DNA of 64,000 bases from contig NC_083605.1 in assembly GCF_029168945.1 (NCBI RefSeq), positions 75,224,969 through 75,288,968 on the forward strand. Reading direction: 5' to 3'. This document shows, in pieces, positions 35,907 to 46,404 of the stretch. Position numbers and translations under genes: made by a program. Source of the stretch: Cannabis sativa. Taxonomy: Eukaryota > Streptophyta > Magnoliopsida > Rosales > Cannabaceae. Each line of letters begins with the position of its first letter. Positions within the stretch are counted from its first letter, which is position 1. The notes under the pieces were generated by a model, which saw only the letters and a program-made list of their open reading frames with translations, searched no databases and was not told the origin of the DNA.

Positions 35907-36615
35907 TAGGGGTGTTCACAAAGTATCCGCACGATCCAATCCAATCCAATCCGCAAAATACGGATATCCGCACTTGTGCGGATTGGATTGGATTGAAAAA
36001 TCTAAAATCTGCACTTGTGCGGATTGGATGTTGTTTGACCTCAAAAAGTAACCGATCCAATCCAATCCGCACTTAATTATATATATATTTTTAAAAAATA
36101 TAATATATAATATATGTTAATTAAAATAAGACACAAACTTCTAATTTTTTAATCTTTTTTAGTAATATATTGAATTGGTGCATTTTATTTATTTTGTAAT
36201 AAAAATACAAAAAAAAATAATTCTTATTCACATAGACATATACACATAAAGTTTAAATATATATATACTAACTTATTTATTTTAGTAACTGATACATATA
36301 TATATTCTAGTGTAAATCTAAAGATAAGTATATATATTGATATATATGTATATTAGTTTAATTTATATATAAATAGAGATAGAAATAGATTATTATTGGA
36401 GATTAAGAAACAATAGTATTTTCTTTTCTATGAAATATTAAATAATTTATTATGAAAAAAATAACCGATCCAATCCGCACTATTGCGGATTGGATTGGAT
36501 TGGATTTAAACTCTTATGCGGATCGGATTGGATCTAAAATATGAAATCCGCACTTAGTGCGGATTGGATGTTGTTTGACCAAAAAAATACGGATTGGATC
36601 GGATGAACACCCCTA
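35907..36615. mobile_element. 709-bp non-autonomous hAT element
   Basis: Ends TAGGGGTGTTCAC and TGAACACCCCTA are inverted. A perfect 8-bp duplication, ATAATGGG, lies at 35899-35906 and 36616-36623. Both subterminal regions (about 160 bp each) are packed with GCGGATTGGATTGGATT-type motifs in both orientations, as expected for transposase-binding sites. The centre (about 36080-36460) is AT-rich and non-coding. Confidence 0.92.
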
Positions 36616-36638
36616 ATAATGGGCAGACATTTTTCTTT

Positions 36639-37026
36639 GGCTAATTAGTAATTTTTCCCCCCGAACTTTGACATATACCAAATCATGTCCCCTGAACTTT
36701 TTTGGCCGTTAAAAATTCCCCTCGAACTATTGAGATTGTTAAATTTAAGGACTTTTGTCTAATTTCATTCAATTTTACTGTTTCATGTACTAAATCATGC
36801 TCCCTAAACTTTGATATCTACCAAATCATGCCCCTCAAACTTTTATATGTATTAAATCATGCCTCCTGAATTTTCATCCATGTTAGAATTTTTTTACTAA
36901 AATTAGATGAAAGTCCTTAAATTTAACAATTTTAATAGTTCAGGGGAAATTTTTAACGGCCAAAAAAGTTCAGGAGGCATAATTTAGTACATGTTAAAGT
37001 TCGGGAGGAAAAATTGCTAATTAGTC
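36639..37026. mobile_element. 388-bp Mutator-like MITE (GGCTAATTAG family, type copy)
   Basis: Ends GGCTAATTAGTAATTTTTCC and GACTAATTAGCAATTTTTCC (inverted) are flanked by a 9-bp duplication, TTTTTCTTT (36630-36638 and 37027-37035). The arms carry CCCCTGAACTTTT and CAAATCATGCCCCTC motifs. Nine-bp duplications suggest the Mutator superfamily. It lies about 500 bases upstream of the UIEF-like ATG. Relatives lie at 2330, 9755, 19055, 21130 and a faint one at 59530-59660. Confidence 0.85.
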
Positions 37027-37529
37027 TTTTTCTTTTAAATATGAACAATTTTACATTATTCCCTATTTAATTCTGCTTTTGAAATCCGCCGCTTACACAC
37101 CATTTCCTCTTGCCTATATTAACACCTCACACATGTTCCTCGTTCCCGATTTTCTCACAAAATTCGCGATTATTTCCTTTTCCTTTCCCTCACAATTTCG
37201 TAAACCCTAAGTCGCTCTCAATTTTCACTTCGTTAACCGCTTTCGCTTCTCTCATCCCAATCGGTAAGGTTTTCTTCTTCAATCTCTTGAATAAATTGTT
37301 TCTCTTTCCTTTTTTTTGGATTTGTTTTTACATTTTATTAAACCCTAGTTTTGTTGTTTGATTCGCTAAACTTGTTTCTGCAATGTGAGAAATATGGAAT
37401 AGATAAGGTTTTAAATTTGTTACTTTTTAGGGTTTCTTAGGCGACAAGCTGCGTTCTTTGGCTTAGATTAAACAGTTCTTGTTGAATGTTTCTGTGTTGT
37501 TGACCTTTTTTTCTTCTTGTTTTCTGCAG

Positions 37530-40450
37530 ATGGCTACTATTAAGCCCCTTACGACTGAGGCAATTGCTCTCACTGAGAAAAAGATGGATATGACATTAGG
37601 TGTGGCTTTAACCTAAGCTTCTGTTATCTATAATTAGTCTTATACTTTCTTGATTATTAAATATCTTAATTTTTTTCCCACTAATGTAGATGAGATTATC
37701 AAAATGTCGAAAATCAACAATGGTAAACCTAAGAAGCAGCAGCAGCAGCGTAGGGTTTCGGTAAGAGTTTTTGGTGTTTTTATGTTGTATGATGTTTGAT
37801 TACTGTAGTTGTGCCTTATTTAGTATGTTCCTGCAGAATAAAAGTCAGGGCTTTCTGAAAGCTGCTGGTAATGATAAATCATCAAAGATGAAGCGGTATA
37901 TGGATTCAAGATCTTCAGTTAGACAGGTATGAATAGTTTCCCCATTAACTTACTTAAGTGTTACAAATTTTATGTTGTGAAAACTATATCTGAACTTGGG
38001 TCTGTTGGTCAATTTATTTTTTGGAATCAGGGTGCTCTAGCTCAGAGAAGGTCGAATTACCAGGGAAACCAATTTGAGTTGGCAAATGAGGCTGCACGAA
38101 AGGCTGCAAGTGCTCCATTCCGCAATAGAGCTTTTTCATACAACCAGGCGGCCAATTGGAAAGCAAGGTACTTGTTCTGTTATATTTTTAAGTGGAAGAA
38201 ATCTTGATTACAGTGTGTTAAACTCTGATCTTCAAATGGTGTTGATGGTAGTTTATTTTATTTACACCTTATTTATTTTTATTTGGCAGGTAAATAAGAT
38301 CTCTCTACATTATTGTTGACATCTTCCGTATACTTCAGATTTTGAAGTATTTTCAACTGGGATAATTATGGAACTCTGCATATTGCTTGTTATGTGGCAA
38401 GCAGTCAATTTGGGAAGTGTTGACTGTTTTTGTAATTGGTATCCAGAATTGAATTTCTGCATCATGAACCTCATGAATGCAAAATTACATGTGTTAAGCA
38501 GAGAACTGAAGTTGTGTTGTCTTGGTTTAACTGTCAAAGCAATGGATGACATGTTGGAGAGTGATTTGATTTGAAGGAGCTGCTATTGGTTTTAAAAAAC
38601 ATGATTTCAGTTTAACTATCTGAAGTTTTTAGCACAATTTCTTGCAAGGAAACCTGCACATATGCTCTGGATCAAGGAACATTGTGTTCCTTTAGACTTT
38701 ATGAATCCAAATACAGTGTGTTTATGCCACTTGTATTAATGTGATGAGCTTGATGCACTATTAGCTTTGTTTGGATGTTAGCCATTCTGTGGTGATATAG
38801 TCGGTGTTATTCCTTTTCTGCTGCCCACCATGTTATAGATTCAGTGATGTCTTCTACCATTTGAGCTGCTAGAGCATCTGTTCTTGAAGTGCCACTGCTA
38901 TTTACATTTTGAAGTTGAATATGAACTAAGAGAAAATGTTGCAGGATGCATGCTTTTAGTTTGCAATTTGGCAGTTAGCACCATTCCCGAGATTTTTGGA
39001 AACTTGTCTGGTTTTTCCTACTTTATGCTGAAAGATACTTGATCTGAATTTCTTGAAATTTACTTGCAATTGCATGCTTCTTGGATTGGATGATGGATTT
39101 CTTGTCTCAGTCATAAGGCGTTGTGGAATAGATGTTGTATGGATAGTTTTGCTGTAAAATTTTAATTTGGAGAGGGAGAATATGGGTTGATATGGGGCCA
39201 TAGGTTTGCTCATGATAATATTTCTGGAGTACCTTTTGTGGTCGGAATTTTTGATGAGCTCTGTTAACAATACGACCCCTTTTATGATGATGGAAATTTT
39301 GTATCTATAAACCCTTCCAGCAGTTTATACCGCTTCTTTGCATGTGCTTATGTTTGGTGTTGGACAAGGTCTTTTAAGTACTTGTCTATGCAGAGAGTTG
39401 TGACGGTGTCCCACTTCACTTCTGTTGGTGTTTAGTTTGGAACCTCCAAAAGTTGGGTTGGTTTTTTTGTTGTGAAGACCTATTGCTGGGCATGAAGATT
39501 TTCTACTGCACAGAAGGATCTTCATTTTTTGTTTACTGTATAGTCTTGTACTGGGTTGTGTTCTGTTTCTGTAAGTTGTATTTTATATAATTTATAGCAG
39601 TATGAATCTCCACGCTCGAGTCCTGATGATCGTTGTATATAATAGTTACTATAGGTTCCGCCAGCATCTTGAATAGTGATTATCTCTTATCGGTTTCATC
39701 TTGACTGTATATTGGTTGACATCAACCGACTTTTTATTTTACTGGATGCAGGGCTGGTGCTCCACCTGTTCAAAGAAGGTTTGGAAATGGAAGGTTTGCT
39801 TCTAAGGTACTCTTTTATGCTCAGACTATTAGTCTTCTATAAGCTCCTGCAAATTACTGTTTGGCATTATTGCTGGGGATAATAATTACTATTGTTGCCA
39901 CCAGTTTCTTGAATAATAATTCTTAATCATAGAAGTAATGATAAGATAGGGTTAGAAGTAATGAAAACACGGGAATGGGAATGTGTGTGAATTTTCTTTT
40001 TATTGCCCAATGGACTTGTGGAAGGAATACTTAAAATCCTAACCAAGGAATGATTCTATTACTCTCAACCAAACATACACATTAAACGGTGTACTTCTGA
40101 TCATATAGTTTCATAGAGGGCTTTTGTTATTAATTCGACATAGAATATCAACTGGTTAACCGAGTTTCTCATTCGATGAACAGCCCCCGCAACAGCAGCA
40201 GATGCCACCCCCTCAGCAGCAGCAGCAGCAGCGTCATCAGCATCAGCATCAGCATCAGCAAGGGGGTAATGCTGGGATGCATAAGCAAAGGCCTCAAACA
40301 CTGGATTCATTGTTTGCAAACATGAAAGAAGAGAGGATGAGGATTCTTTCACAGAAGAACAATGGCGTACAACAACATCAACAACAACAATATCGCAACA
40401 GGGGCAGTCAGCAAAGGCCTTCAAGAGGAAGAGGTCGTTTTGGCAACTAA
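37530..40450 (+). CDS. UIEF-like mRNA export adaptor (UAP56-interacting factor)
   Basis: Six coding exons (37530-37599, 37690-37760, 37837-37926, 38031-38167, 39752-39806, 40184-40450) give 229 residues. An N-terminal UAP56-binding motif is visible at residues 19-30 (MDMTLDEIIKMSK). A second related motif near the C-terminus, about residues 180-194, reads TLDSLFANMKEERMR. Between them are Arg/Lys- and Gln-rich disordered segments (poly-Gln and a QHQHQHQ tract at residues 144-167), and the tail is RGRGRFGN. This matches plant UIEF1/UIEF2 (FYTTD1/UIF-type) proteins, nuclear adaptors that link the RNA helicase UAP56 and the TREX complex to mRNA for export. Translation starts directly after an acceptor (TTCTGCAG at 37522-37529), so there is a 5'-UTR intron with donor near 37264. 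Intron 5 is long (about 1.6 kb) and looks less AT-rich than its neighbours. Confidence 0.88.
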
Positions 40451-41617
40451 GTTGTTAAACCAACGCCAACATCAAATCACGTTTGTTAGAAATGGGATTT
40501 TTTTAGCCTACTACTTGCATTTAGAAATGGGTTTTATTTTTTGTTTAATTTTGGGTTGTGGCTGCCTGTTTGTGATTCTTCTATCTTCTCCCTCGTTAGC
40601 TAATGTGATGTAAATAGATATTTTACTACTTCAATTCAATCAATATGTGCTTATTCTATTCATTTGTTTTCCTTCTATTAGTAATAGTTATCTATATGGT
40701 TTTTCTTGTACAAGTGAACATGTCGACTACGAGGCCTGAAAAGGTTTTTTTTTTCCCTATAAATATAGTAGTATAATCTATATATATATGTATACAGTAC
40801 ACGTGACCTTTTAACATTAACTTTTTTATGTTTTTGGTGTAAGTATATGACATCAACCAAAGTGGGACACGTAGTCCTTGAACATTAATTTTCTTTTTTT
40901 TTTTAAAAAAATAAGTAGGTGAAAAGAAATACACTAAGACACATATATATAGAGAGATATAATATGTATTCTTACATAAAATGTCTATGCAATTAGTATA
41001 AAATCAATTGAACTAGTTTGTTCCTACTTATAATTTGAATAGTTTATAATTTTAAAAATAAAGTTTAAATAATTACCTACCGCGTATATAAATATTTGTG
41101 TGTACAACAAAATATGTAAATTTTATTTTTGATATTATAAACTATTTAATTTTTTTTGAAAATTTGTAAATAGTCATAACATATGCGATCATAAAAATAA
41201 AAAAGGTTAAAAAAATTTCTTAGATGTCAAGTATTGTAAACTCTCTCAAAGTTATATAAAGGAATAAATTTTTATATATTTATAGGTATTATCGCCAATT
41301 CTTTCATTTTGATAATTTTTGTGATTAAAGGGATTATACCTATTTGCACAATACTATTGTTACTATAGATAAATTCCAAATGATATTTAATTTAATAATT
41401 ATTTACAAAATTCCAACACAAATTCAATAGCAATATTCTAAATGGAAGTGTATATTTATTCATTCCCTCTCTTTTCTCAAACCCTTAAGATCATTATTTT
41501 CTTGTATTTCTCTCTCTTCACATCCTTTAAAATCTTCTTTCACATACATAAAATATTTAAAAGTACAAAATCAACAATAATAAATTTATTGTTCTTAGTT
41601 TAAACATAAGTCAAATT
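40451..41617. other. Spacer between UIEF-like gene and tRNA-Ala
   Basis: It holds the 3' UTR of the UIEF-like gene (to about 40660) and AT-rich sequence. No further gene or complete repeat recognised. Confidence 0.5.
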
Positions 41618-41690
41618 GGGGGTGTAGCTCATATGGTAGAGCGCTCGCTTCGCATGCGAGAGGCACGGGGTTCGATTCCCCGCACCTCCA
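41618..41690 (+). tRNA. tRNA-Ala (anticodon CGC)
   Basis: A 73-base cloverleaf. The acceptor stem GGGGGTG pairs with CACCTCC, including the G3-U70 wobble that marks alanine tRNAs. The anticodon stem is CTCGC/GCGAG with loop TTCGCAT (anticodon CGC, reads GCG). The T arm is CGGGG TTCGATT CCCCG. Box A (TAGCTCATATGG) and box B (GGTTCGATTCC) are intact; the discriminator base is A and no CCA is encoded. No intron. A T5 run follows at 41694-41698 for pol III termination. Confidence 0.98.
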
Positions 41691-41693
41691 CAC

Positions 41694-41698
41694 TTTTT
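41694..41698 (+). terminator. Pol III terminator of tRNA-Ala
   Basis: A run of five T starts four bases after the mature 3' end of the tRNA. Confidence 0.8.
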
Positions 41699-41721
41699 GA
41701 CCTTTTATTCATTTTTATGTC

Positions 41722-41985
41722 AATCCAACGGTTCAAAATTGACAACCAAACATAATTACGGTGCACCAACATGCACGAGAACACGGGTTTCAACATTTCC
41801 ATCTTTTTAATAATCCTTTCATTATTACACTAATCCAACGGCTCAGCCTAGATGATCAAACAAAGTTACGGTGCACCAGCATGCACGAGAACACGATCCT
41901 TTCATCTTTTATAATTATACTAATCCAACGGCTCAAAATTGAAGATCAAAAATAGTTACAGTGCACCAACACGCACGTGAAAACA
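41722..41985 (+). repeat. Three tandem copies of a 90-110-bp unit
   Basis: Copies start at 41722, 41832 and 41922. Each has AATCCAACGG-T/C-TCA at its start and a GTGCACCAACATGCACG-like palindromic core (G/A variants) about 40 bases later. The third copy runs to about 41985, roughly 115 bases before the ATG of the next gene, so the array forms most of its proximal upstream region. Confidence 0.8.
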
Positions 41986-42100
41986 TGGCTTCGAACCAGT
42001 GACCACCTCTCCTTCCTCATCTTCATCACCAATCCAAAAAAAAAAAAAATCTTTTCAAAAAAACACAGTAACCCTTTTCTTCTCTCTCTCATTTTCTTTA

Positions 42101-45100
42101 ATGGCCTTGAGATTGAGCTCACCATGGCTCTCTCGCTTCTCTTCTTCTTACCCAACTTTATGTCTTCCTGGCAATAACAACCAGTTCGGAAACACCCACA
42201 CTCTGTTCTTCAAAACCTTCACTCTCAATCTTTCCAAGTCTTTTCGGGTAAAATCTTCACTGGGTGAGAGTGAACGCTCTAATGGGGTTTTAGATGTTGA
42301 GTTGTTGAATCTAGTTTCGGCTGCTAAAGATGCTTATGAGGTATTGGAGATGATCGAGGAAAGGTCTGAGAGAAATGGTGGTGGTGTTGTTTCTGTTTCT
42401 GATTGTTTGATGATCATTTCCGCTGCTATTGAAAGGAACAATCTTGATTTGGCTTTGTCTGTTTTCTATGCAATGCGTTCCAGTTTCGATCAAGGTGGGT
42501 TTTTTATTTGGTATTAACTGTAATTGTGTTTAAATCACCATAACTAATATTCTTGTTAGTTGTTAAAACGTATTGGGTTTCTGATATAATCTTGTTAAGT
42601 ATTGGTGATAACTACACTTACCAAAAATTTGAATGGAAAAATTATGTTTCTTTTCATGGCTCACTAAAGAGTTCTTTTTTGCTTGTTCTTGACTACTAAA
42701 GAGAAGTTCAATTGACCCAAATCCTTAGAAAGGTTTCAAATTAAGTGTAATCTTGTTTAAATTACCATATCTCTACTTGTTAAAGGGAGCTCTCTACATT
42801 TAATGAGCTACCTATCTATCCATTATTGTAGAGAGTAACTTTTTGTATGGTTAAAGCTCATTCTCTATTTTAGTCTCTATTGTTTAGCTAAAAAATTAAA
42901 TAGAGAGCCATGTTTAGTCTTAATCCACTTATATTCCCTACTTTAGTTAGGATTAGCTATTTTAGTAATTTTAGATAAAAAAATTAAAATAGAAAGTTTT
43001 TTTTATTCTTACTCCAATTATGCTTTGTTAGGATTGATTATTTTGTAATTTATATATTTTGAATTTGTTAATATAAAATGATTATATAAAATAATAGAAA
43101 AGTAATAGCTTTTGATTAAAATAATATTAAAAAGTTTTGTAGAAAAAGTAGGGAGTTTTTTATGCAATCTCTGTTATAAAAATTCACTACTTTTTGTATG
43201 GTTAGAGCTTGTTTTTTCAAAACTCACTCCATATTTTAGTTAAGAAATGTTTACATATAATTGTTGTTCAGAATGTATTGGGTTTCTGATATAATCGTGT
43301 TAAGTTGATTTTGGAAAAATTTAATGCCTCAAAGGCTGTTTGGAAGACAGTATTAATGGAAAAAGTATGTTCTTTTAATGGCTAACTAAAGAGTTTTTCT
43401 GCTTGTTCTTGACTACTAAAGAGCTGCATTTGATCAAGATAAACAATTGAATTCGCCTGTATATCCTGCAACAACACTAGAATTTAAGTTACTAGTTGTT
43501 TTTAATTATCTATATATTGTCTTAGTGAATTAGTATCATTTACATTCTTGTTCTCGAAGCAGGGGTTACAGAAACTGGCTCTTTTGTTGAGAGATGGAAG
43601 TGGTCGAGGCCAGATGTTCGGGTCTACACTACACTAGTTCAGGGTCTTGCAGCCTCACTAAGGGTTTCTGATGCTCTTAGAATAATCAACAACATTTGCC
43701 AAGTTGGAGTTTCACCAGCTGAGGAGGTAAAAACAAATTCAGTTGCAATTTTTTTTCCTTGTCTTACTAAATGAGCTTTGTATTGAGTCCACTTCCTAGT
43801 CAGCTAACCAAATATTTGATAATGATTGGAATTTGTTAATGTTTTGCAGGTCCCTTTCGGGAAGGTTGTGAAATGTCCGAGTTGTATGATAGCTGTAGCG
43901 GTGGCACAACCTCAACAGGGTATTCAGGTATGACTTGAACCTCCCTTCTTTAAATGAGTTAAGATAATGTGACTGATTATTTCCTGCTGGCTTGTCAAGG
44001 ACTCTGAATATAGTTTCAGTTGCATGATAAACGAAGGCAGATTCGGTTAAGATGTTACTCTTTTGTTTTAGACATTATTGTATGATGCTGTTCTAATCCA
44101 GCATAGTCCTTATGGTGCAGATAGCATCTTGTTCAAAGTGTCGCTATCAGTATGAACTTGTTTCTGGAAAGATAATTAGCATTGAATCGGAAGAAATCAG
44201 GTGGGACAGCTTCCATCTTCTCTTGTGTCAATCTAGAAGCTATTTTTTTTATACAATTGAAATTGTATCAATGTTTATACTAAGCCAATTTGGGAAATAG
44301 ATATTGAAAGCTATCACACTTATTTCAATGTACCTGTGTGTGGTGTTGATCTTGGGATATTGGCCTTCTCTAAGGATCTCATCCTGCCGAACGCAGCATG
44401 GATGTTCCAGCATGGCAAAGGGGGCTCAGATTCCTGCAAATTAAGAAGCAAAGCATTCCTGCTGCTGTTCATTCTATTGTGGTATACTTTTTGTTCATGT
44501 TGAATGTCTTTATTTTTGCTCTAAACACATTGTTACATAAAATTCTAGTTCAGATCAGAATGAGCTTAAACTGTTTTTGTGTATACTTTTCTTATTTTCA
44601 GGTTCAGACCCCTACTGGTATGGCACGAACACACCGGTTTGCTACTGAAACCGTTGATGTCCCAGCACAACAAGGAGAGAGAGTAACCATTGCTTTAGCA
44701 GCTCCATCCAATGTTTATAGACAAATAGGTCCTTTAAAATTCAGTCCGAAGGCCCCAAACTTTTATCCCGGAGAGCCTATCTGTCTAACAAACCATGAAG
44801 ATGACAGAGAATCACAACTATTACGCGCCCCAGCTAAAGATAAAGGCTCATCTTTAACCAACCCCTCGATTCTCTTTCCCATCATTGCATTACTAGCAAG
44901 TGGAGATGTCGCCTCGGGAGTTATAGACCCCAGCCTCCCACAATTCATTTCGGTTGCAGCAGTAGCATCTGTTGCTGTTGGAACTACTCTTAACACATTG
45001 GTTTTTCCACAATTGAGTAAGGTAAACATTCAAGCAAATTTTGATAAGGTTGCTTCTATGCATTCTATACTTGGCACACATTGAATTCAAGTTGGCTAAA

Positions 45101-46108
45101 GTTATCAAAAATGTTGTGTGTTAACAACTACTCTCATTTTCCCACAAATATTTCTTTCATTCATAATTTGTTATGGTGTTAGCTTCCTCAAAAATCAGCG
45201 GATGCAATAGCTATGAAGCAACAACTTTTATCTCAATACGACGTTCTTCAGTCTCGAATTAGAGGCCTGAAGGAAGCTGCTGAAAAAGAGGTAAACTTAC
45301 AATCACAAGCTGTGGCTCTGGAACTATCATGGCACGTTAGTTAAAACCGAGTTTTATGCTGATGATACATGCTTGCTTTGTAGGTTTGGATGTTAGCTCG
45401 AATGTGCCAACTCGAGAACAAAATCTTTGCTGTAGGAGAGCCTACTTACCGGTGAAACCTTCTTAACATTATAACCTCGTCGTGTTTAGTTGAATTCTCG
45501 AAATTTGCTGTCCTCATTCGATGTTGTTGATTTGTTAAAATACATACAGTGCTCGAAGAACTAGAGTCAAACGAGTTAGAGAAGGACTGGAAAATTCTCT
45601 CAAGGGTAGGATTGAACTGATCGATAGCTATGCAAGAGTATGTTCCATTACGCTTAACTCATTATCCCAGAAACTGAAATTGGTATAGATTCCATAACTC
45701 TGGCTTCTCAATGTTCAGATATCTTCGATGATTGAAATTGAGGTAGAATTGGACTCCGACGTTCTTGCTGCTGAAGCAGCGAGTAATGTGGTATGCATGA
45801 AGTGGTTCGTCTACATTTCTTCCAACCTTGAAATAGTAAATTCTGAACACTCTGATTTTCACTTGCAGGAGAGTATTGCTGAACAAATACAACAGATAAT
45901 GGAGTTGGAAAATCTTGAAGAGGCATGTCCTTATAAGTTGAAACATAATGTTATTAAATTCACCCTTAAGATACTCCAATTTTAGTGTTTGTTTATTATT
46001 AAAGCCATTCCCTTTTAATCTTTACAGAGATGGAAGTTACAAGCTGAAGCAAATGATGAGGCAGAAAGGCTTCTTAGTTCCCAACCAATGCCAACAGAAC
46101 AGGTTTAA
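42101..46108 (+). CDS. Probable plastid zinc-ribbon, membrane and coiled-coil protein
   Basis: Twelve exons join in frame to 563 residues: 42101-42494, 43563-43726, 43850-43927, 44121-44200, 44397-44481, 44602-45021, 45183-45290, 45384-45451, 45550-45637, 45719-45790, 45869-45922, 46028-46108. The Ser/Arg-rich N-terminus (MALRLSSPWLSRFSSSY) looks like an organelle transit peptide. Residues 85-185 have a pentatricopeptide-like helical pattern (RPDVRVYTTLVQGLAASLRV). A rubredoxin-like zinc ribbon uses Cys195, Cys198, Cys216 and Cys219 (CPSC...CSKC). Residues 268-300 read TPTGMARTHRFATETVDVP. Two hydrophobic segments (SILFPIIALLASGDVASG and SVAAVASVAVGTTLNTLVF) may span or dip into a membrane. 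The last 150 residues form a coiled coil. Intron 11 uses a GC donor (GAG|GCATGT). I recall similar uncharacterised plant proteins but no established function. Confidence 0.85.
42545..43440. repeat. Direct duplication inside intron 1, flanking an AT-rich insert
   Basis: Segments at about 42560-42710 and 43265-43425 share 'gtattgggtttctgatataatc', 'tggaaaaa.tatgtt', 'ggct(c/a)actaaagagtt' and 'gcttgttcttgactactaaagag' in the same order. Between them is a block (about 42785-43240) with its own inverted motifs (GGGAGCTCTCTACATTT at left; 'actttttgtatggtta(a/g)agct' twice), probably a decayed TIR element. Confidence 0.6.
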
Positions 46109-46404
46109 CATCAAATTAAATGTCTTTTTATATCAAATGATTGTTCAGCAAGCAATGTTGAATGTTTCTGAAATTTTCAAGATCAGTGACATAGAAACTA
46201 GGGTGGTTGTTCATCATTGAGCCGGAAAAAACGGTCGATGGCTCTTAGAATTAGGCTTACAGAAGGCTTCTTATGTATATTGGGGTAACAGAAATCAAAT
46301 CAGTTGATCACATTTTCCGTTAAGTGTTTTTGTATCATAATTGTACAATAATAACTCTACCTATTCTTTCATGTATGAATGATTCAATTCATATGCCAAA
46401 TCTT
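46109..46404. other. Convergent 3' UTR region
   Basis: About 300 bases between the stop codons of two converging genes. It must hold both 3' UTRs and polyadenylation sites, so the transcripts may overlap. AATAATA and ATTCAATTCAT motifs near 46340-46390 are possible signals. Confidence 0.5.

Noticed and set aside
40101..40424. Ala/Asp-rich frame on the minus strand
   Set aside because: Antisense of the CAG/CAT repeats in the last exon of the UIEF-like gene.
41999..42100. Upstream extension of the zinc-ribbon protein
   Set aside because: It would need a GTG start and adds a poly-Lys stretch; the ATG at 42101 gives a clean transit peptide.
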